The notes: generated by a model not told the origin, from the sequence alone. A DNA stretch of 39,963 nucleotides from Clostridia bacterium (GCA_017938205.1 JAGBCA010000072.1:1-39963); one strand, 5' to 3'. Shown: positions 17,201 through 24,939, counted from the first letter of the stretch. Numbers and translations: made by a program.

Positions 17201-18599
17201 GAACGTTTCTGATTTCGATATTTTCAATTACGATCCCAAAGATGCGGGCGTTGATTCCATTGATCTTCCTCTTTCCTACTACATGGAGGGTCTGAAGACC
17301 TATTGCGGCGCATATAGCGTGCGTTCCTCCTGGGAAAAGGGCGCGATGACCTGCTCCATGATCGGCGGTACGAACGCAGTTGCGCACGCAGACGTTGACG
17401 CAGGTGCATTCATGTACTGGAATGACGGTAAGGCATGGATCTGGGACCTTGGTGCAGATAACTACAACCTGACCTCGTTCTTCGGTGCTTCCTACGGCAG
17501 CAACGGTTCGCTTCCCAACCGTTTCCGTTACTACCGCCACGGTGCAGAGGGTAATAACTGCGTGGTTCTTGCCTCGCGTCAGGACGTTCTTCCGTTCGGT
17601 CAGCGCGTAAAGGGTGTTTCACCGCTGCAAAGACAGTATAGCGACGAGCACGGCGCGTTCGCTATCTACGAGATGCTGGACATCTATTCGTCGGATCCGG
17701 AGCTGGATGGCGGCACCAAGAAGCCTCTGGTTGGCTCTGCCGCGCGCGGCATCATGGCCACGGACGATTATCAGACCGTCGTGATCCAGGACGAGATCAT
17801 CGCCTCCAAGATGGAGACCTTCTATTGGTTTGCGCACTTCTCGGATCAAACTATCCAGACAACCATCACCGCGGACGGCAGAACCTGCTACATGAAGTAT
17901 AAGACGCCGGACCGCGATCCCGAGACCGGTGAAGCTCACTACAGCATTCTGCGTCTCACCCTCGTCAGCCCCGACAGATCGGACAGATTCTACGTCACGG
18001 GTGCAGGCGATGAGGATATGGTATTTGATGCAACCTTCAGATACGGTACGCACCAGAACTATCCCGATCAGCTTGAGCGTCCCCGCGATGCCGTCAGAAG
18101 ACTTTGCATCAAGAGAGAGCTGAAGACCAACTTCCGCGTTGCCGTTGTCTTTGAGATGCTTCCCGATGCATTCTATAACTCCAAGACCGGTGTGATCGAC
18201 GTTGAGGGCGGCCAGGACACCTATCCCTGCAGCTACACCTGGACGGATATGTATAACTGGTCCACCAAGGCAGCAACCGACCTTGACTATGGGGTTGAGG
18301 AAGAGACGAAGGAAGAGGTTCTCTCCGTTCTTGACCTCTCGGTTTACGGCAATATCGCCAAGGGCTACGTAAATTCCGGCACGGGCTACACCAAGGACTT
18401 CTACAATCTGTTCAACGCGATCTCCCGCGTGCAGAGAGTTTGGGATAAGTGGGGCACGAGCGACATGGCGAAGCCCTTTGAGGCAAGCTATCAGACCTGC
18501 GAGGAGTATATGCGAAATTATAACCGTATCCAGAAGCAGCTGAACCAGAACGGCGAGATCGCTGTAAAGGTTTCCAAGACGCTTGCAGGTATGCGTTAA
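14211..18599 (+). CDS. Secreted multidomain heparinase II/III-like polysaccharide lyase
   Basis: A 1462-aa protein with a signal peptide (MKNRFNR, hydrophobic core, cleavage near residues 29-30). Residues about 30-240 look like a LamG-type beta sandwich. Residues about 313-410 resemble the copper-amine-oxidase-like N-terminal stalk domain (DGVVYVPLD, VEIS, VNGQRVELAGAP). From HPYIYANQDRW (about 480) an alpha/alpha toroid follows, with NWNAV typical of heparinase II/III-like lyases. The C-terminal beta sandwich includes NAVAHADVDAGAF, WIWDLGADNY and RHGAEGNN, matching the family's metal/substrate region. It should cleave uronate-containing polysaccharides by beta-elimination; the exact substrate (heparinoid, alginate-like or other) is open. 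Downstream kdgK fits uronate catabolism. The start follows AAGGAG. Confidence 0.82.
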   Translation: MKNRFNRLLSFLLIVATLCSFLSIFASAASEVDSSVKMFYNRKYNEGWDYTNGMTGGSGLTPYINHEYDDDYNYNYYLEVTETGDSTGGGKLTMTIPNGYLPTTGKTMLSFSLKLHGDSNQDYGTVVSAKTKPGAEYNLLSVNKNQITSLGSVIGTVTNDEWIKFEFLMDWSESSRICTLTVEGGGLSTSKALPLEEGQRGISLQTVHFGMEGRDVAAPVRAYGVDDLVFYNTASKTIAEEDLSLYGMGSLVKETLAKTIEIYGETTLAPTDYIKKGLTMKVGVNYYMTDKLVDDVRGTYNHTKLNIYETENGDPYGAPVKIDGVVYVPLDLILAHLGYEYKTRENSVEISTGGTTSVCITVGSTSASVNGQRVELAGAPGFATSEIDGVEYKYLVIPMDNVETFFAQEGAENPLYVTYDDMGLIFLCGKDNVWNRVENLTDMASLMEKFIFDYDYENKGAGFGEQLVKDMEEHTGFEHPYIYANQDRWDTLRAVWLCNDQAAYDKLMALSAVEKEELGISGADPEGYNETLCEWVRGKVKISRNDPAYILANGEWIEEEGVEVPKGTTGTAVEKMYAAGSAWFILDEEGNYLGMNPGSTVIGKKSYRGSIVNMNYTINGGNYDDGYDAGGRFSLNTTNLSGYAWGYQLTRDLRYAQIVFDHISIIGDTDIWPHWGPTHFLNPADGTTNVALAYDWLCPAWDELVERGIARPTERTEVYRVVEPGAESTPLYYITTEQYEALGLRAPTENTIVHKYVNEETGEVTYEAVDRAQTTTQIENKTYNRLVLEPPSFPEVTTYDRKHLAKIIMDQGVHEGWLSMARDMTDHPSVRCLGGFEWKSNTDNWNAVCTKGMAFGGMMTLEYEEFRAETMELFDIMMYWFFVNGLDEYAPDGAYYESASYWSYGTNAVFALAMAYDSAAGTDYGIMDGYGLDRTCYFAANVESSDAMIWTYNDAGGGGSAPDKSGMETGYFMWVGKYIGDQGIVDHRIYQLENGLKNVSDFDIFNYDPKDAGVDSIDLPLSYYMEGLKTYCGAYSVRSSWEKGAMTCSMIGGTNAVAHADVDAGAFMYWNDGKAWIWDLGADNYNLTSFFGASYGSNGSLPNRFRYYRHGAEGNNCVVLASRQDVLPFGQRVKGVSPLQRQYSDEHGAFAIYEMLDIYSSDPELDGGTKKPLVGSAARGIMATDDYQTVVIQDEIIASKMETFYWFAHFSDQTIQTTITADGRTCYMKYKTPDRDPETGEAHYSILRLTLVSPDRSDRFYVTGAGDEDMVFDATFRYGTHQNYPDQLERPRDAVRRLCIKRELKTNFRVAVVFEMLPDAFYNSKTGVIDVEGGQDTYPCSYTWTDMYNWSTKAATDLDYGVEEETKEEVLSVLDLSVYGNIAKGYVNSGTGYTKDFYNLFNAISRVQRVWDKWGTSDMAKPFEASYQTCEEYMRNYNRIQKQLNQNGEIAVKVSKTLAGMR

Positions 18600-18652
18600 C
18601 CAATCGCAAAGATCCAAAAATGCAAATGAAAATTTGCAAAACTATAGCAAAA

Positions 18653-18686
18653 CAAGCCGTCCGAGCAATCGGACGGCTTGTTGTCG
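18653..18686 (+). terminator. Terminator of the secreted-protein operon
   Basis: A strong 12-bp hairpin CAAGCCGTCCGA-GCAA-TCGGACGGCTTG, followed by TTGTCGTTAT. It lies 54 nt after the lyase stop. Confidence 0.85.
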
Positions 18687-18687
18687 T

Positions 18688-18722
18688 TATAAAAAAGAAG
18701 GGAGTGACCGAACACTCCCTTC
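18688..18722 (-). terminator. Terminator of kdgK
   Basis: On the minus strand a 10-bp hairpin (GAAGGGAGTG / CACTCCCTTC, 18697-18722) is followed by TTTTTTATAAC. It lies about 40 nt after the kdgK stop. Confidence 0.85.
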
Positions 18723-18762
18723 TTTATTTTACGCTTCCGTCAAAGGACGAAAGGTTCCGAAA

Positions 18763-19782
18763 TTATCTCTGGATACGGCCGGTGCCATTACCGCCCGCAA
18801 GCGCCTTTACCTCATCCACACTTACCATGTTGAAGTCACCCTCGATGGAGTGCTTGAGGCAAGAAGCAGCAACTGCAAACTCAACGGCATCCTGCGTGGA
18901 GTATCCGTTCAGGCAAGCGTAGATCAAGCCGCCGCCAAAGCTGTCGCCGCCGCCAACGCGGTCAACGATGTGCATATGATAGGACTTGGAGAAGCAATAC
19001 TCCTTACCGTCGTAGAGGAGAGCTGCCCAGTCGTTATCGTTGGCACTGATGGAGGAGCGAAGCGTGATCGCAACCTTCTCAAAGCCGAACTTCTCAGCAA
19101 GCTGACGGGCAACGGACTTATAGCCCTCGTGGTTCAGCTTACCGCCTGCAATATCGGTGTTTTCAGCATCAATACCGAATACGTCGTGCGCATCCTCCTC
19201 GTTGGAGATGCAAACGTCAACGTACTTGCAAAGCTCGCTCATCGTCTTGTTTGCCTCTTCTCTGGACCAAAGCTTCTTTCTGAAGTTGAGGTCGCAGGAG
19301 ATCTTTGCGCCGTGCGCCTTTGCGCTCTTGCAGGCGTCAAGGCAGATAGCGGCAACGTTCTTGTTCAGAGCGGGCGTAATGCCGGTGAAGTGGAACCAAT
19401 CCACGCCCTCGAAAATAGCATCCCAATCGAAATCGGAGGGAACTGCCTCTGCGATCGCGGAATGTGCGCGGTCATAGATGACCTTGGAGGGACGCTGAGA
19501 AGCACCCTTCTCGTTGAAATAGATGCCCACGCGGTCGCCGCCGCGAACGATCTTCGAGGTGTCAACCCCGAACTTGCGAAGCGCGTTTACTGCGCTCTGG
19601 CCGATCTCGTGCTTGGGAAGCTTGGTAACGAATGCGGAATCCAGGCCGTAGTTTGCCAGGGAAACCGATACGTTTGCCTCACCGCCGCCGTAAACAACAC
19701 CGAACTTCTCTGCCTGCGTGAAGCGCAGATAGCCCTCGGGTGCGAGGCGGAGCATGATCTCACCAAAAGTTACAACTTTCAT
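18763..19782 (-). CDS. kdgK: 2-keto-3-deoxygluconate kinase (PfkB family)
   Basis: A 339-aa ribokinase/PfkB sugar kinase. The N-terminal part has GGGEANVSVSLANYGL (sugar-site motif). The C-terminal part has DRVGGGDSFGGGLIYA with catalytic base D280 and the anion hole. The pattern GEIMLRL, PSKVIYDRAHSA and FHFTGITPAL is characteristic of KDG kinases. It would phosphorylate 2-keto-3-deoxygluconate to KDPG, the last kinase step before KDPG aldolase in uronate degradation. It is convergent with the heparinase-like lyase gene, whose unsaturated uronate products would end as KDG, which gives the locus a coherent logic. ATG 19782 follows GAAAGGAAT. No aldolase (kdgA) is nearby. Confidence 0.9.
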   Translation of the reverse strand: MKVVTFGEIMLRLAPEGYLRFTQAEKFGVVYGGGEANVSVSLANYGLDSAFVTKLPKHEIGQSAVNALRKFGVDTSKIVRGGDRVGIYFNEKGASQRPSKVIYDRAHSAIAEAVPSDFDWDAIFEGVDWFHFTGITPALNKNVAAICLDACKSAKAHGAKISCDLNFRKKLWSREEANKTMSELCKYVDVCISNEEDAHDVFGIDAENTDIAGGKLNHEGYKSVARQLAEKFGFEKVAITLRSSISANDNDWAALLYDGKEYCFSKSYHMHIVDRVGGGDSFGGGLIYACLNGYSTQDAVEFAVAASCLKHSIEGDFNMVSVDEVKALAGGNGTGRIQR

Positions 19783-19844
19783 TTTTTTATTCCTTTCAAT
19801 ATAAAATTATATTTGTTTATTCTATATTTTCTTTCGCCGCATAT

Positions 19845-19873
19845 ATTTTAACATATGTACGAGCCAAAATCAA
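19845..19873 (-). promoter_or_regulatory. Promoter of kdgK
   Basis: On the minus strand TTGATT (19868-19873), 17 nt, TAAAAT (19845-19850), with about 62 nt of A+T-rich leader before the ATG. Confidence 0.6.
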
Positions 19874-19926
19874 GAGCTTTTGCGTTCTTTGCAAAAAAAG
19901 AGCGCAAAACGCAAACGGCACATCCG

Positions 19927-20172
19927 TCAAAGCGTTTCTGTCAGCTCCTTGCGGCAGGCGCGGCAGACCTTTTTGTCCTTGAAGATCTCAACGTCCTCCG
20001 TGCCTTGACAGAAAATGCAGGTGGGCACGTATTTGGCGAGGAGAATGTGATCCCCCTCTACGAAGATCTCCACGGGATCGTTGTTCTGAATATCCATTTT
20101 GCGGCGCATCTCCTTCGGGATCACGATGCGGCCAAGCTCGTCTATGTGTCGGATCATTCCGGTTGCTTTCAT
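19927..20172 (-). CDS. AbrB/SpoVT-family transition-state regulator with C-terminal Cys4 motif
   Basis: An 81-aa DNA-binding protein. Residues 1-50 form the swapped-hairpin AbrB fold (RHIDELGRIVIPKEMRRKM is the hallmark). Residues about 51-78 carry CxxC (CIFC) and CxxC (CRAC), a likely small zinc-binding or redox motif seen in some clostridial AbrB-like proteins. The start is ATG 20172, with AAGGAAG upstream. The open frame runs much further upstream, but that extension overlaps the divergent spoIIIAA and reads as antisense. Proteins of this family govern stationary-phase and sporulation genes. Its position divergent to spoIIIAA suggests it may regulate that operon (inference). Confidence 0.88.
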   Translation of the reverse strand: MKATGMIRHIDELGRIVIPKEMRRKMDIQNNDPVEIFVEGDHILLAKYVPTCIFCQGTEDVEIFKDKKVCRACRKELTETL

Positions 20173-20206
20173 GTTCTTTCTTCCTTTCTTTTTGTTCGGT
20201 ACGTAC

Positions 20207-20235
20207 ATTGTAGCAAATATTTCGACAATTGTCAA
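20207..20235 (-). promoter_or_regulatory. Promoter of the AbrB-like gene
   Basis: On the minus strand consensus TTGACA (20230-20235), 17 nt, TACAAT (20207-20212), 35 nt before the ATG. Confidence 0.85.
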
Positions 20236-20303
20236 GAGAAAAATTGAAAATTTTACCATTTTTGTGGAAAAACTTACCAGATAATTCGACAAAGGAGAAT
20301 GTG

Positions 20304-21230
20304 ATGCAGGATACGGCAGGGGAAGCGCGGGCGCGTTTGTTTTCGCTATTGCCCGAGATGCTTGCGGCAGAGCTTGCGGCGCTTTCGGGTGGAAGGCATC
20401 TTTTTTTTGAGCGCCTGCAGGAATTGCGCCTGCGTGCCGTGGGGCACTCGTCGATCGTTCTTGGGAATAGGCAACGCCCACTCGCCTCGCGGATGAATGC
20501 AGAGGAAATGGAGGAGCTGCTTTTGCGTCTCTGCGGCGGCTCGCGCTATGCTTTTGAAGAGTGTATTGCCGAGGGGTATCTGCCGTTTTCGGGCGGCATT
20601 CGTATCGGCGTTTGCGGCCGTGCGCGATACGAAGGAAGCATCTTGCGTGGCGTTTGTGAGATCGGATCGCTCGTGATACGCCTTCCTCACGCGGCCGATC
20701 GGGCGATCTCCCCGGTTCTGGAGGCCTTTCGCCGCACACGGCGCGGGCTGCTTATTTATTCGCCACCGGGTGTTGGAAAAACTACCGCTCTGCGTGCGCT
20801 TGCGCTTGCACTCGGACAGCAGAAGCCGCCGCTTCGGGTGGTTGTGATCGACGAGCGATTGGAATTTTTTCCCGAGGAATATCGGGATGGCGGCGTGGAT
20901 ATTCTGCGCGGATACCGCCGTGATGCGGCGCTTCGCATTGCGTATCGCTCCATGAATCCTGAGGTGATCCTGATGGATGAGATCGGCGGCCTCGAGGAGG
21001 CAGAGGGGCTTTCGGCACTCCTGCGCGGCGGTGCCGTTACGGTGGCAACGGCACACGCAAAAACACGCGAGGACCTTTTTATGCGCGGTGCGCTCCGCCC
21101 TTTTTTTGAGAGGGGGATCTTTGATGTTTTTCTTTCTTTAAAAAGGGAAAACGGTGTGGTTGTTTATGATATAGAAGAGGAAACAAAGGAGAAGGATGGA
21201 ATGTGCGAATGCTCCGTTATATTGGCATAA
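20304..21230 (+). CDS. spoIIIAA: Stage III sporulation protein AA (secretion-like ATPase)
   Basis: A 308-aa ATPase of the type II/IV secretion family that energises the SpoIIIA-SpoIIQ channel between mother cell and forespore. The Walker A motif PPGVGKTT has K159. The Walker B segment VILMDEIGG has D225-E226. The conserved RYAFEECIAEGYLPFSGGIRIGVCGRA is the typical SpoIIIAA N-domain. ATG 20304 is preferred over the GTG three bases earlier because AAAGGAG is then 6 nt away. The gene is first in an eight-gene operon with overlapping ends. In Bacillus this operon is under sigma-E. I looked for a sigma-E-like promoter between 20236 and 20303 and could not assign one confidently. Confidence 0.95.
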   Translation: MQDTAGEARARLFSLLPEMLAAELAALSGGRHLFFERLQELRLRAVGHSSIVLGNRQRPLASRMNAEEMEELLLRLCGGSRYAFEECIAEGYLPFSGGIRIGVCGRARYEGSILRGVCEIGSLVIRLPHAADRAISPVLEAFRRTRRGLLIYSPPGVGKTTALRALALALGQQKPPLRVVVIDERLEFFPEEYRDGGVDILRGYRRDAALRIAYRSMNPEVILMDEIGGLEEAEGLSALLRGGAVTVATAHAKTREDLFMRGALRPFFERGIFDVFLSLKRENGVVVYDIEEETKEKDGMCECSVILA

Positions 21231-21694
21231 TATGTATATTTATGTTTGCATTTTATGCGATTTTTTGCTTTGAACGGTATCAAAAGGCCCGCCTTTTACA
21301 GGGCGAGGCGTTTCTGCTTCTCTTGAAATTTTTGCGCAGTGAGCTGGAGGGATGCGGCCGTCCGCCCTCTGAATGCCTAAGGGATCTTCAATGCGATGCG
21401 CTGTGCCGAACGGCCTTTTTTGAGGCTGTGCTGGGAGGCGCTTCGTTAAAAGAGGCGTATAGCGCGCAAAGGGGAAGGCTTTCTCTGCCGCAGGGAATGG
21501 ATGCGATCCTTGAGAGGGCGTTTTCCGCCTTCGGACGCGGCGGGCGAAAAGAGGAATGCCGCCGCATATCCGAGGCAAGCGAGCAAGCCGAGGCACTGCT
21601 TTTATCGGAACGGGGAGAGCATACACGGCGACTGACGCTGTGTCGCACGCTTACCACGGCCGCGGCTATGGGGATCGTGATACTTCTTTTATAG
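21203..21694 (+). CDS. spoIIIAB: Stage III sporulation protein AB
   Basis: A 163-aa mother-cell membrane protein with one N-terminal transmembrane segment (about residues 5-23) and a second hydrophobic segment at the C-terminus (about 148-163). The cytoplasmic helical domain between them resembles type II secretion GspF-like proteins. The start is GTG 21203, overlapping the end of spoIIIAA by 28 nt; ATG 21209 is an alternative. Both follow GGAG and GGATGG sequences. SpoIIIAB is needed for assembly of the feeding-tube channel. Confidence 0.88.
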   Translation: MRMLRYIGIICIFMFAFYAIFCFERYQKARLLQGEAFLLLLKFLRSELEGCGRPPSECLRDLQCDALCRTAFFEAVLGGASLKEAYSAQRGRLSLPQGMDAILERAFSAFGRGGRKEECRRISEASEQAEALLLSERGEHTRRLTLCRTLTTAAAMGIVILLL

Positions 21695-21725
21695 ATGAAA
21701 CAAAGGAAAGGATGGAAGCCAAGGA

Positions 21726-21920
21726 ATGGATCTTGCACTTGTGATGAAGGTGGCCGGCGTTGGTATGATCGTGACGGTCTGCTGTCAGGTTCTTTCCAAG
21801 GCGGGCAGGGAGGAGCAGGCAACGCTGGTTTCGCTGGCGGGCATCGTGCTCGTTCTGATGCTCCTGGTTGGCGAGCTCGGCACGCTTTTTGATACGGTGC
21901 GCCGTGTATTTGGCATCTGA
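21726..21920 (+). CDS. spoIIIAC: Stage III sporulation protein AC
   Basis: A 64-aa polytopic membrane protein with two transmembrane segments (about residues 4-22 and 32-52) around a short loop (SKAGREEQA), the normal size and topology of SpoIIIAC. It belongs to the membrane platform of the SpoIIIA channel. Its stop overlaps the start of spoIIIAD (TGATG), so translation is coupled. Confidence 0.9.
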   Translation: MDLALVMKVAGVGMIVTVCCQVLSKAGREEQATLVSLAGIVLVLMLLVGELGTLFDTVRRVFGI

Positions 21921-22303
21921 TGGAAGCGCTCAAGATATTCGCGATCGGTCTTTTGATGGCAATTACGGCCGTGCTTCTCAAGGATCTTGGATGGCGCGGG
22001 GCGGCGGTGTTTTCCGCCTTCTCGCTCGTTATGCTTTTTTCGCTTTGCACGGAGGGGTTTCTGGAGCTTTCGGGGGTGCTTTCGCAGCTTGCGGCCGGGA
22101 CGGCACTTACGGAGGCCGCTGAGGGGGTTCTCAAAATTACGGGCATCGGACTTCTGGCAGGCGCGACGGCAGACGTATGCCGCGAGCTGGGAGAGAGCGG
22201 GATCGCACGCGGCGTTACGCTTGCGGGAAGACTGGAGATCCTCCTGATCGCGCTTCCTTTTTTGCAGAAAATCATTGCCTTGGGAGTGGAGCTTTTGGAA
22301 TGA
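21920..22303 (+). CDS. spoIIIAD: Stage III sporulation protein AD
   Basis: A 127-aa membrane protein with four hydrophobic segments and the family pattern GRLEILLIALPFLQKIIALGVELL at its C-terminal end. It is related to SpoIIIAC and forms the mother-cell membrane platform with it. It overlaps spoIIIAC upstream by 1 nt and spoIIIAE downstream by ATGA. Confidence 0.9.
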   Translation: MEALKIFAIGLLMAITAVLLKDLGWRGAAVFSAFSLVMLFSLCTEGFLELSGVLSQLAAGTALTEAAEGVLKITGIGLLAGATADVCRELGESGIARGVTLAGRLEILLIALPFLQKIIALGVELLE

Positions 22304-23397
22304 AACGGCAGTTGAAAAAAAGAGGCGGCTTGTTTTTGATATTTATATGCTTTCTTTCGGCGTTTTTCGCCTGTGCCTGCTCTGCGGCCGAGGAAGAGGC
22401 GCTGCTTTCGGAGCTTAGGGAGGTTTTACCGCCCGCGCTCCGCGCCGAGGATACCGAAAGCCTGCTCTCCCGTGTGGGCGTGCGCGGCTTGATGGAGGAG
22501 ATCCTTGCCTCGCTTTCGGGGGAGGGAAGTGCTTTGATGGCGTTTCTGCTTCTATGCCTTGGGAGCACGGTGCTCGTGTCTGCGGCGCACGCCACGGCAG
22601 AGGCTTCGCTTTCCTCGCTGCTTGAAGCGATGGCGGCGGCTATGATGGGACTCGTGATCTTCGGGCCATTAAAGGAGTGCGCGCTCGCCGCCGTAGAGAT
22701 GCTCTCCGAGACGGTGGCCTTTTTCGGTGCGGCCGCGCCGATCCTGCATGGGATCACGCTCGCCGCAGGCGGTGTGCAAAGCGCATCGGCGGGTGCAATG
22801 GGGGCAGAGATCACGCTTTATATTGTGAATTTATTCTTTTCCGAGCTGGTGCTCCCGATCGTTTCCGTGATCTTCGCGCTGGGACTGATCTGCACGCTCG
22901 GGGAGGAGGGGGCGGCGCTTTCCTCGCTTGCGGGGAGCGTGAAGCGTATTTTTCTGTGGCTGCTCGGTCTTGGCACTACCCTGCTTGGCGCGGCGCTTTC
23001 GTTGCAGACCGTGCTTGCCGCAGGGGTGGATAATACCGCCATGCGCACCGCAAAATACGCTGCCGCAGGCCTTTTGCCCTTGGTGGGCGGTGCGGTCTCC
23101 GCCTCGCTCTCCACGCTGGCAACGGGGCTTTCCTTCGTAAAAACAACGGCGGGCGTTTCGGTGGTGGCGGCGTTGCTTCTGCTCTGTGTGCCTTTGCTCG
23201 TTCGTTTGCTTTTGTATCGGCTTTGCCTGGATATAGCATCGGGGTTTTCGGAATTTCTCGGCATTCGCGGCACGGCGCGGATGTTTGCGACCTTTCGCAG
23301 CGCCATGGATGCATTGATCGCGGTCACGGCGCTTTCCTCGGTGCTTTTTCTCTTGCAAAGCATACTGTTTTTGCACGTGGGGGTGGCGATCCTATGA
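22300..23397 (+). CDS. spoIIIAE: Stage III sporulation protein AE
   Basis: A 365-aa polytopic membrane protein with an N-terminal signal-like segment (residues about 11-28, ending in CACSAAEE) followed by about seven or eight hydrophobic segments. This matches SpoIIIAE, a permease-like component of the forespore channel. ATG 22300 overlaps the spoIIIAD stop (ATGA); longer in-frame starts lie inside spoIIIAD and are unlikely. Its stop overlaps the ATG of spoIIIAF. The ending ACSAA could also be read as a lipobox, but that is not established for the family. Confidence 0.9.
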   Translation: MKRQLKKRGGLFLIFICFLSAFFACACSAAEEEALLSELREVLPPALRAEDTESLLSRVGVRGLMEEILASLSGEGSALMAFLLLCLGSTVLVSAAHATAEASLSSLLEAMAAAMMGLVIFGPLKECALAAVEMLSETVAFFGAAAPILHGITLAAGGVQSASAGAMGAEITLYIVNLFFSELVLPIVSVIFALGLICTLGEEGAALSSLAGSVKRIFLWLLGLGTTLLGAALSLQTVLAAGVDNTAMRTAKYAAAGLLPLVGGAVSASLSTLATGLSFVKTTAGVSVVAALLLLCVPLLVRLLLYRLCLDIASGFSEFLGIRGTARMFATFRSAMDALIAVTALSSVLFLLQSILFLHVGVAIL

Positions 23398-23858
23398 AGG
23401 AATATCTGATCGCTGTGGTGCTGATCTCGGCCATGGTGTCGCTCGCCTCGCATTTTCTCTCGGGAACGGATGCGGCGCGTTACGGCAGACTTGCACTTTC
23501 CGTGGTGCTGCTTTTTGCGGTGCTCTCGCCGCTGACCGCGCTTCTTGATGCTCTGCCAAAGCTCCCGGATTTTCCCGCACCGCCGACGCAGGAGGGGGAT
23601 GCGCCGCTTTACGAGGTGCGTGCCGAGGAGGCCTTTTGCGAGGGGATCCGTGCCGCCGTGTGCGAAAAATTTTCGCTCGATGCATCGGCACTCTCGGTGC
23701 GCACGGAGGGCTTCGACGTTACGGCCATGCGGGCGGAGCGGATCCGTATTCTGCTGAAGGGGAACGGAATTTTTGCGGATAGCTTTGCGATCGCCGCCTT
23801 CGTGGAGGCGGAGGGACTTGGAGAATGTGAGGTGGAGATGGAATTTGGCGATGCTTGA
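23394..23858 (+). CDS. spoIIIAF: Stage III sporulation protein AF
   Basis: A 154-aa protein with two N-terminal transmembrane segments (about residues 4-20 and 32-52) and a soluble C-terminal domain of about 80 residues. That domain would have the ring-building-motif fold seen in SpoIIIAF, AG and AH. The start overlaps the spoIIIAE stop by 4 nt, and its end overlaps spoIIIAG by 8 nt. It would help build the channel in the intermembrane space. Confidence 0.85.
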   Translation: MKEYLIAVVLISAMVSLASHFLSGTDAARYGRLALSVVLLFAVLSPLTALLDALPKLPDFPAPPTQEGDAPLYEVRAEEAFCEGIRAAVCEKFSLDASALSVRTEGFDVTAMRAERIRILLKGNGIFADSFAIAAFVEAEGLGECEVEMEFGDA

Positions 23859-24258
23859 TTTTTTTAAGAAAACGCCCGGTCTTGTGCGTATGGGAGCACT
23901 GCTTTTGCTCGGCGTTGCGCTTCTTCTTTTTGCCGGCGGTACGAAAAATACGGAGAAGGAAAGCGTTTCGGATGATCTTTCCGCATACGGGGAGGCCATG
24001 GAAAAACGGCTCGAGGCACTTTGCTCTCAGGTTGCGGGCGTTGGGCGGGCCGAGGTGATGGTGACCTTCGAGAGAGGCGCGCAGACCGAGTATCGGGGCA
24101 GCACGCAGATCGGCACCTCTCCGCCGCAGGTGATGGGGGTGACGGTGCTTTGCACGGGCGGCGGCTCGGTGGAGGTGCGCTCGGCACTCTCGGAAATGCT
24201 CGGCGCTCTGCTCGGCGTCGGCGCAAGCCGCATTTGCGTACTTCCCTTAGCGGAATAA
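23851..24258 (+). CDS. spoIIIAG: Stage III sporulation protein AG (short form)
   Basis: A 135-aa protein with one transmembrane segment (about residues 13-29) and a ring-building-motif domain (LEALCSQVAGVGRAEVMVTF; then GVTVLCTGGGSVEVRSALSEML and SRICVLPL). SpoIIIAG forms the large ring that links to SpoIIQ. The Bacillus protein is longer (about 229 residues) because it has an extra beta insertion. Here the stretch between the two halves of the motif is only about 35 residues, so the beta-triangle insertion seems reduced. ATG 23851 overlaps spoIIIAF. Confidence 0.88.
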   Translation: MLDFFKKTPGLVRMGALLLLGVALLLFAGGTKNTEKESVSDDLSAYGEAMEKRLEALCSQVAGVGRAEVMVTFERGAQTEYRGSTQIGTSPPQVMGVTVLCTGGGSVEVRSALSEMLGALLGVGASRICVLPLAE

Positions 24259-24333
24259 AAAACAAAAAAAGCGGAATATATCCGCAGGCTCACACATAGG
24301 TATTAGTAACAAAAACATAAGGAGAAGCATACT

Positions 24334-24885
24334 ATGAAACGCGAAAAAATCGGCAAATTCTTTACGTCCAAGGCGGGCAGAAGCACCATCATCGTTGCAT
24401 CCATGCTCTTGATCGGGCTTGCGGTGTATCTCAACTACCGTTGGTTCTACGATCCCGCCTCCTCTCTCGGCTACGGTGAGAATAATATGGAGGATAACTA
24501 CGACGATTCCCAGCAGACCGGCTCGAATCAGCAAACCGAAGACGATTATTTCACCGCTGTCAGCCTTTCCCGCAGTCAGTCCCGTGATGAGGCGATCGAG
24601 GTTTTGAAGCTCGTTGTGGAAAACAGCGAGGCAACCGAGGAGGCCAAGGCAGAGGCCGCAGAGAAGATCTCGCAGATCGCCCTGGATATTCAGAACGAGG
24701 CCAACATTGAAACGCTCGTGAAGGCGAAGGGCTTTGAGGAGTGTGTGGCCGTGATCAGCGAGGACAGCGTCAGCGTGGTGGTTTCCGCACAGAGCCTGCA
24801 GGCAACGGAGGTTGCGCAGATCATGTCCATCGTTTTCGAGACCACCGGCATCAGCCCCGAAAAGGTCAGCGTTGTCCAGAAATAA
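24334..24885 (+). CDS. spoIIIAH: Stage III sporulation protein AH
   Basis: A 183-aa bitopic protein with one transmembrane segment (about residues 17-34), an acidic Asn/Gln-rich linker (about 45-72) and a C-terminal ring-building-motif domain (EEAKAEAAEKISQIA, then KGFEECVAVISEDSVSVVV). It pairs with forespore SpoIIQ across the septum. It begins 75 nt after spoIIIAG with AAGGAGAAG as ribosome-binding site; the gap holds only a weak GCGGA/TCCGC hairpin without a T-run. It closes the operon before a strong terminator. Confidence 0.92.
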   Translation: MKREKIGKFFTSKAGRSTIIVASMLLIGLAVYLNYRWFYDPASSLGYGENNMEDNYDDSQQTGSNQQTEDDYFTAVSLSRSQSRDEAIEVLKLVVENSEATEEAKAEAAEKISQIALDIQNEANIETLVKAKGFEECVAVISEDSVSVVVSAQSLQATEVAQIMSIVFETTGISPEKVSVVQK

Positions 24886-24903
24886 ATCAAAAAAATGAAA
24901 AAA

Positions 24904-24937
24904 GCCTTCCGAAAAATGCGTGCGGGAGGCTTTTTTT
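24904..24937 (+). terminator. Terminator of the spoIIIA operon
   Basis: GCCTTCCG (24904-24911) / CGGGAGGC (24923-24930) flanked by an A-run and TTTTTTT. The asd promoter starts directly after the T-run. Confidence 0.9.
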
Positions 24938-24939
24938 AC

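Noticed and set aside
18583-19851. Plus-strand open frame over kdgK and the intergenic terminators
   Set aside because: It reads through two terminators and the antisense of kdgK, and has no recognisable domain.
20236-20303. Sigma-E promoter before spoIIIAA
   Set aside because: Expected from the family, but no sequence with acceptable -35 and -10 sigma-E boxes at the right spacing was found by eye.
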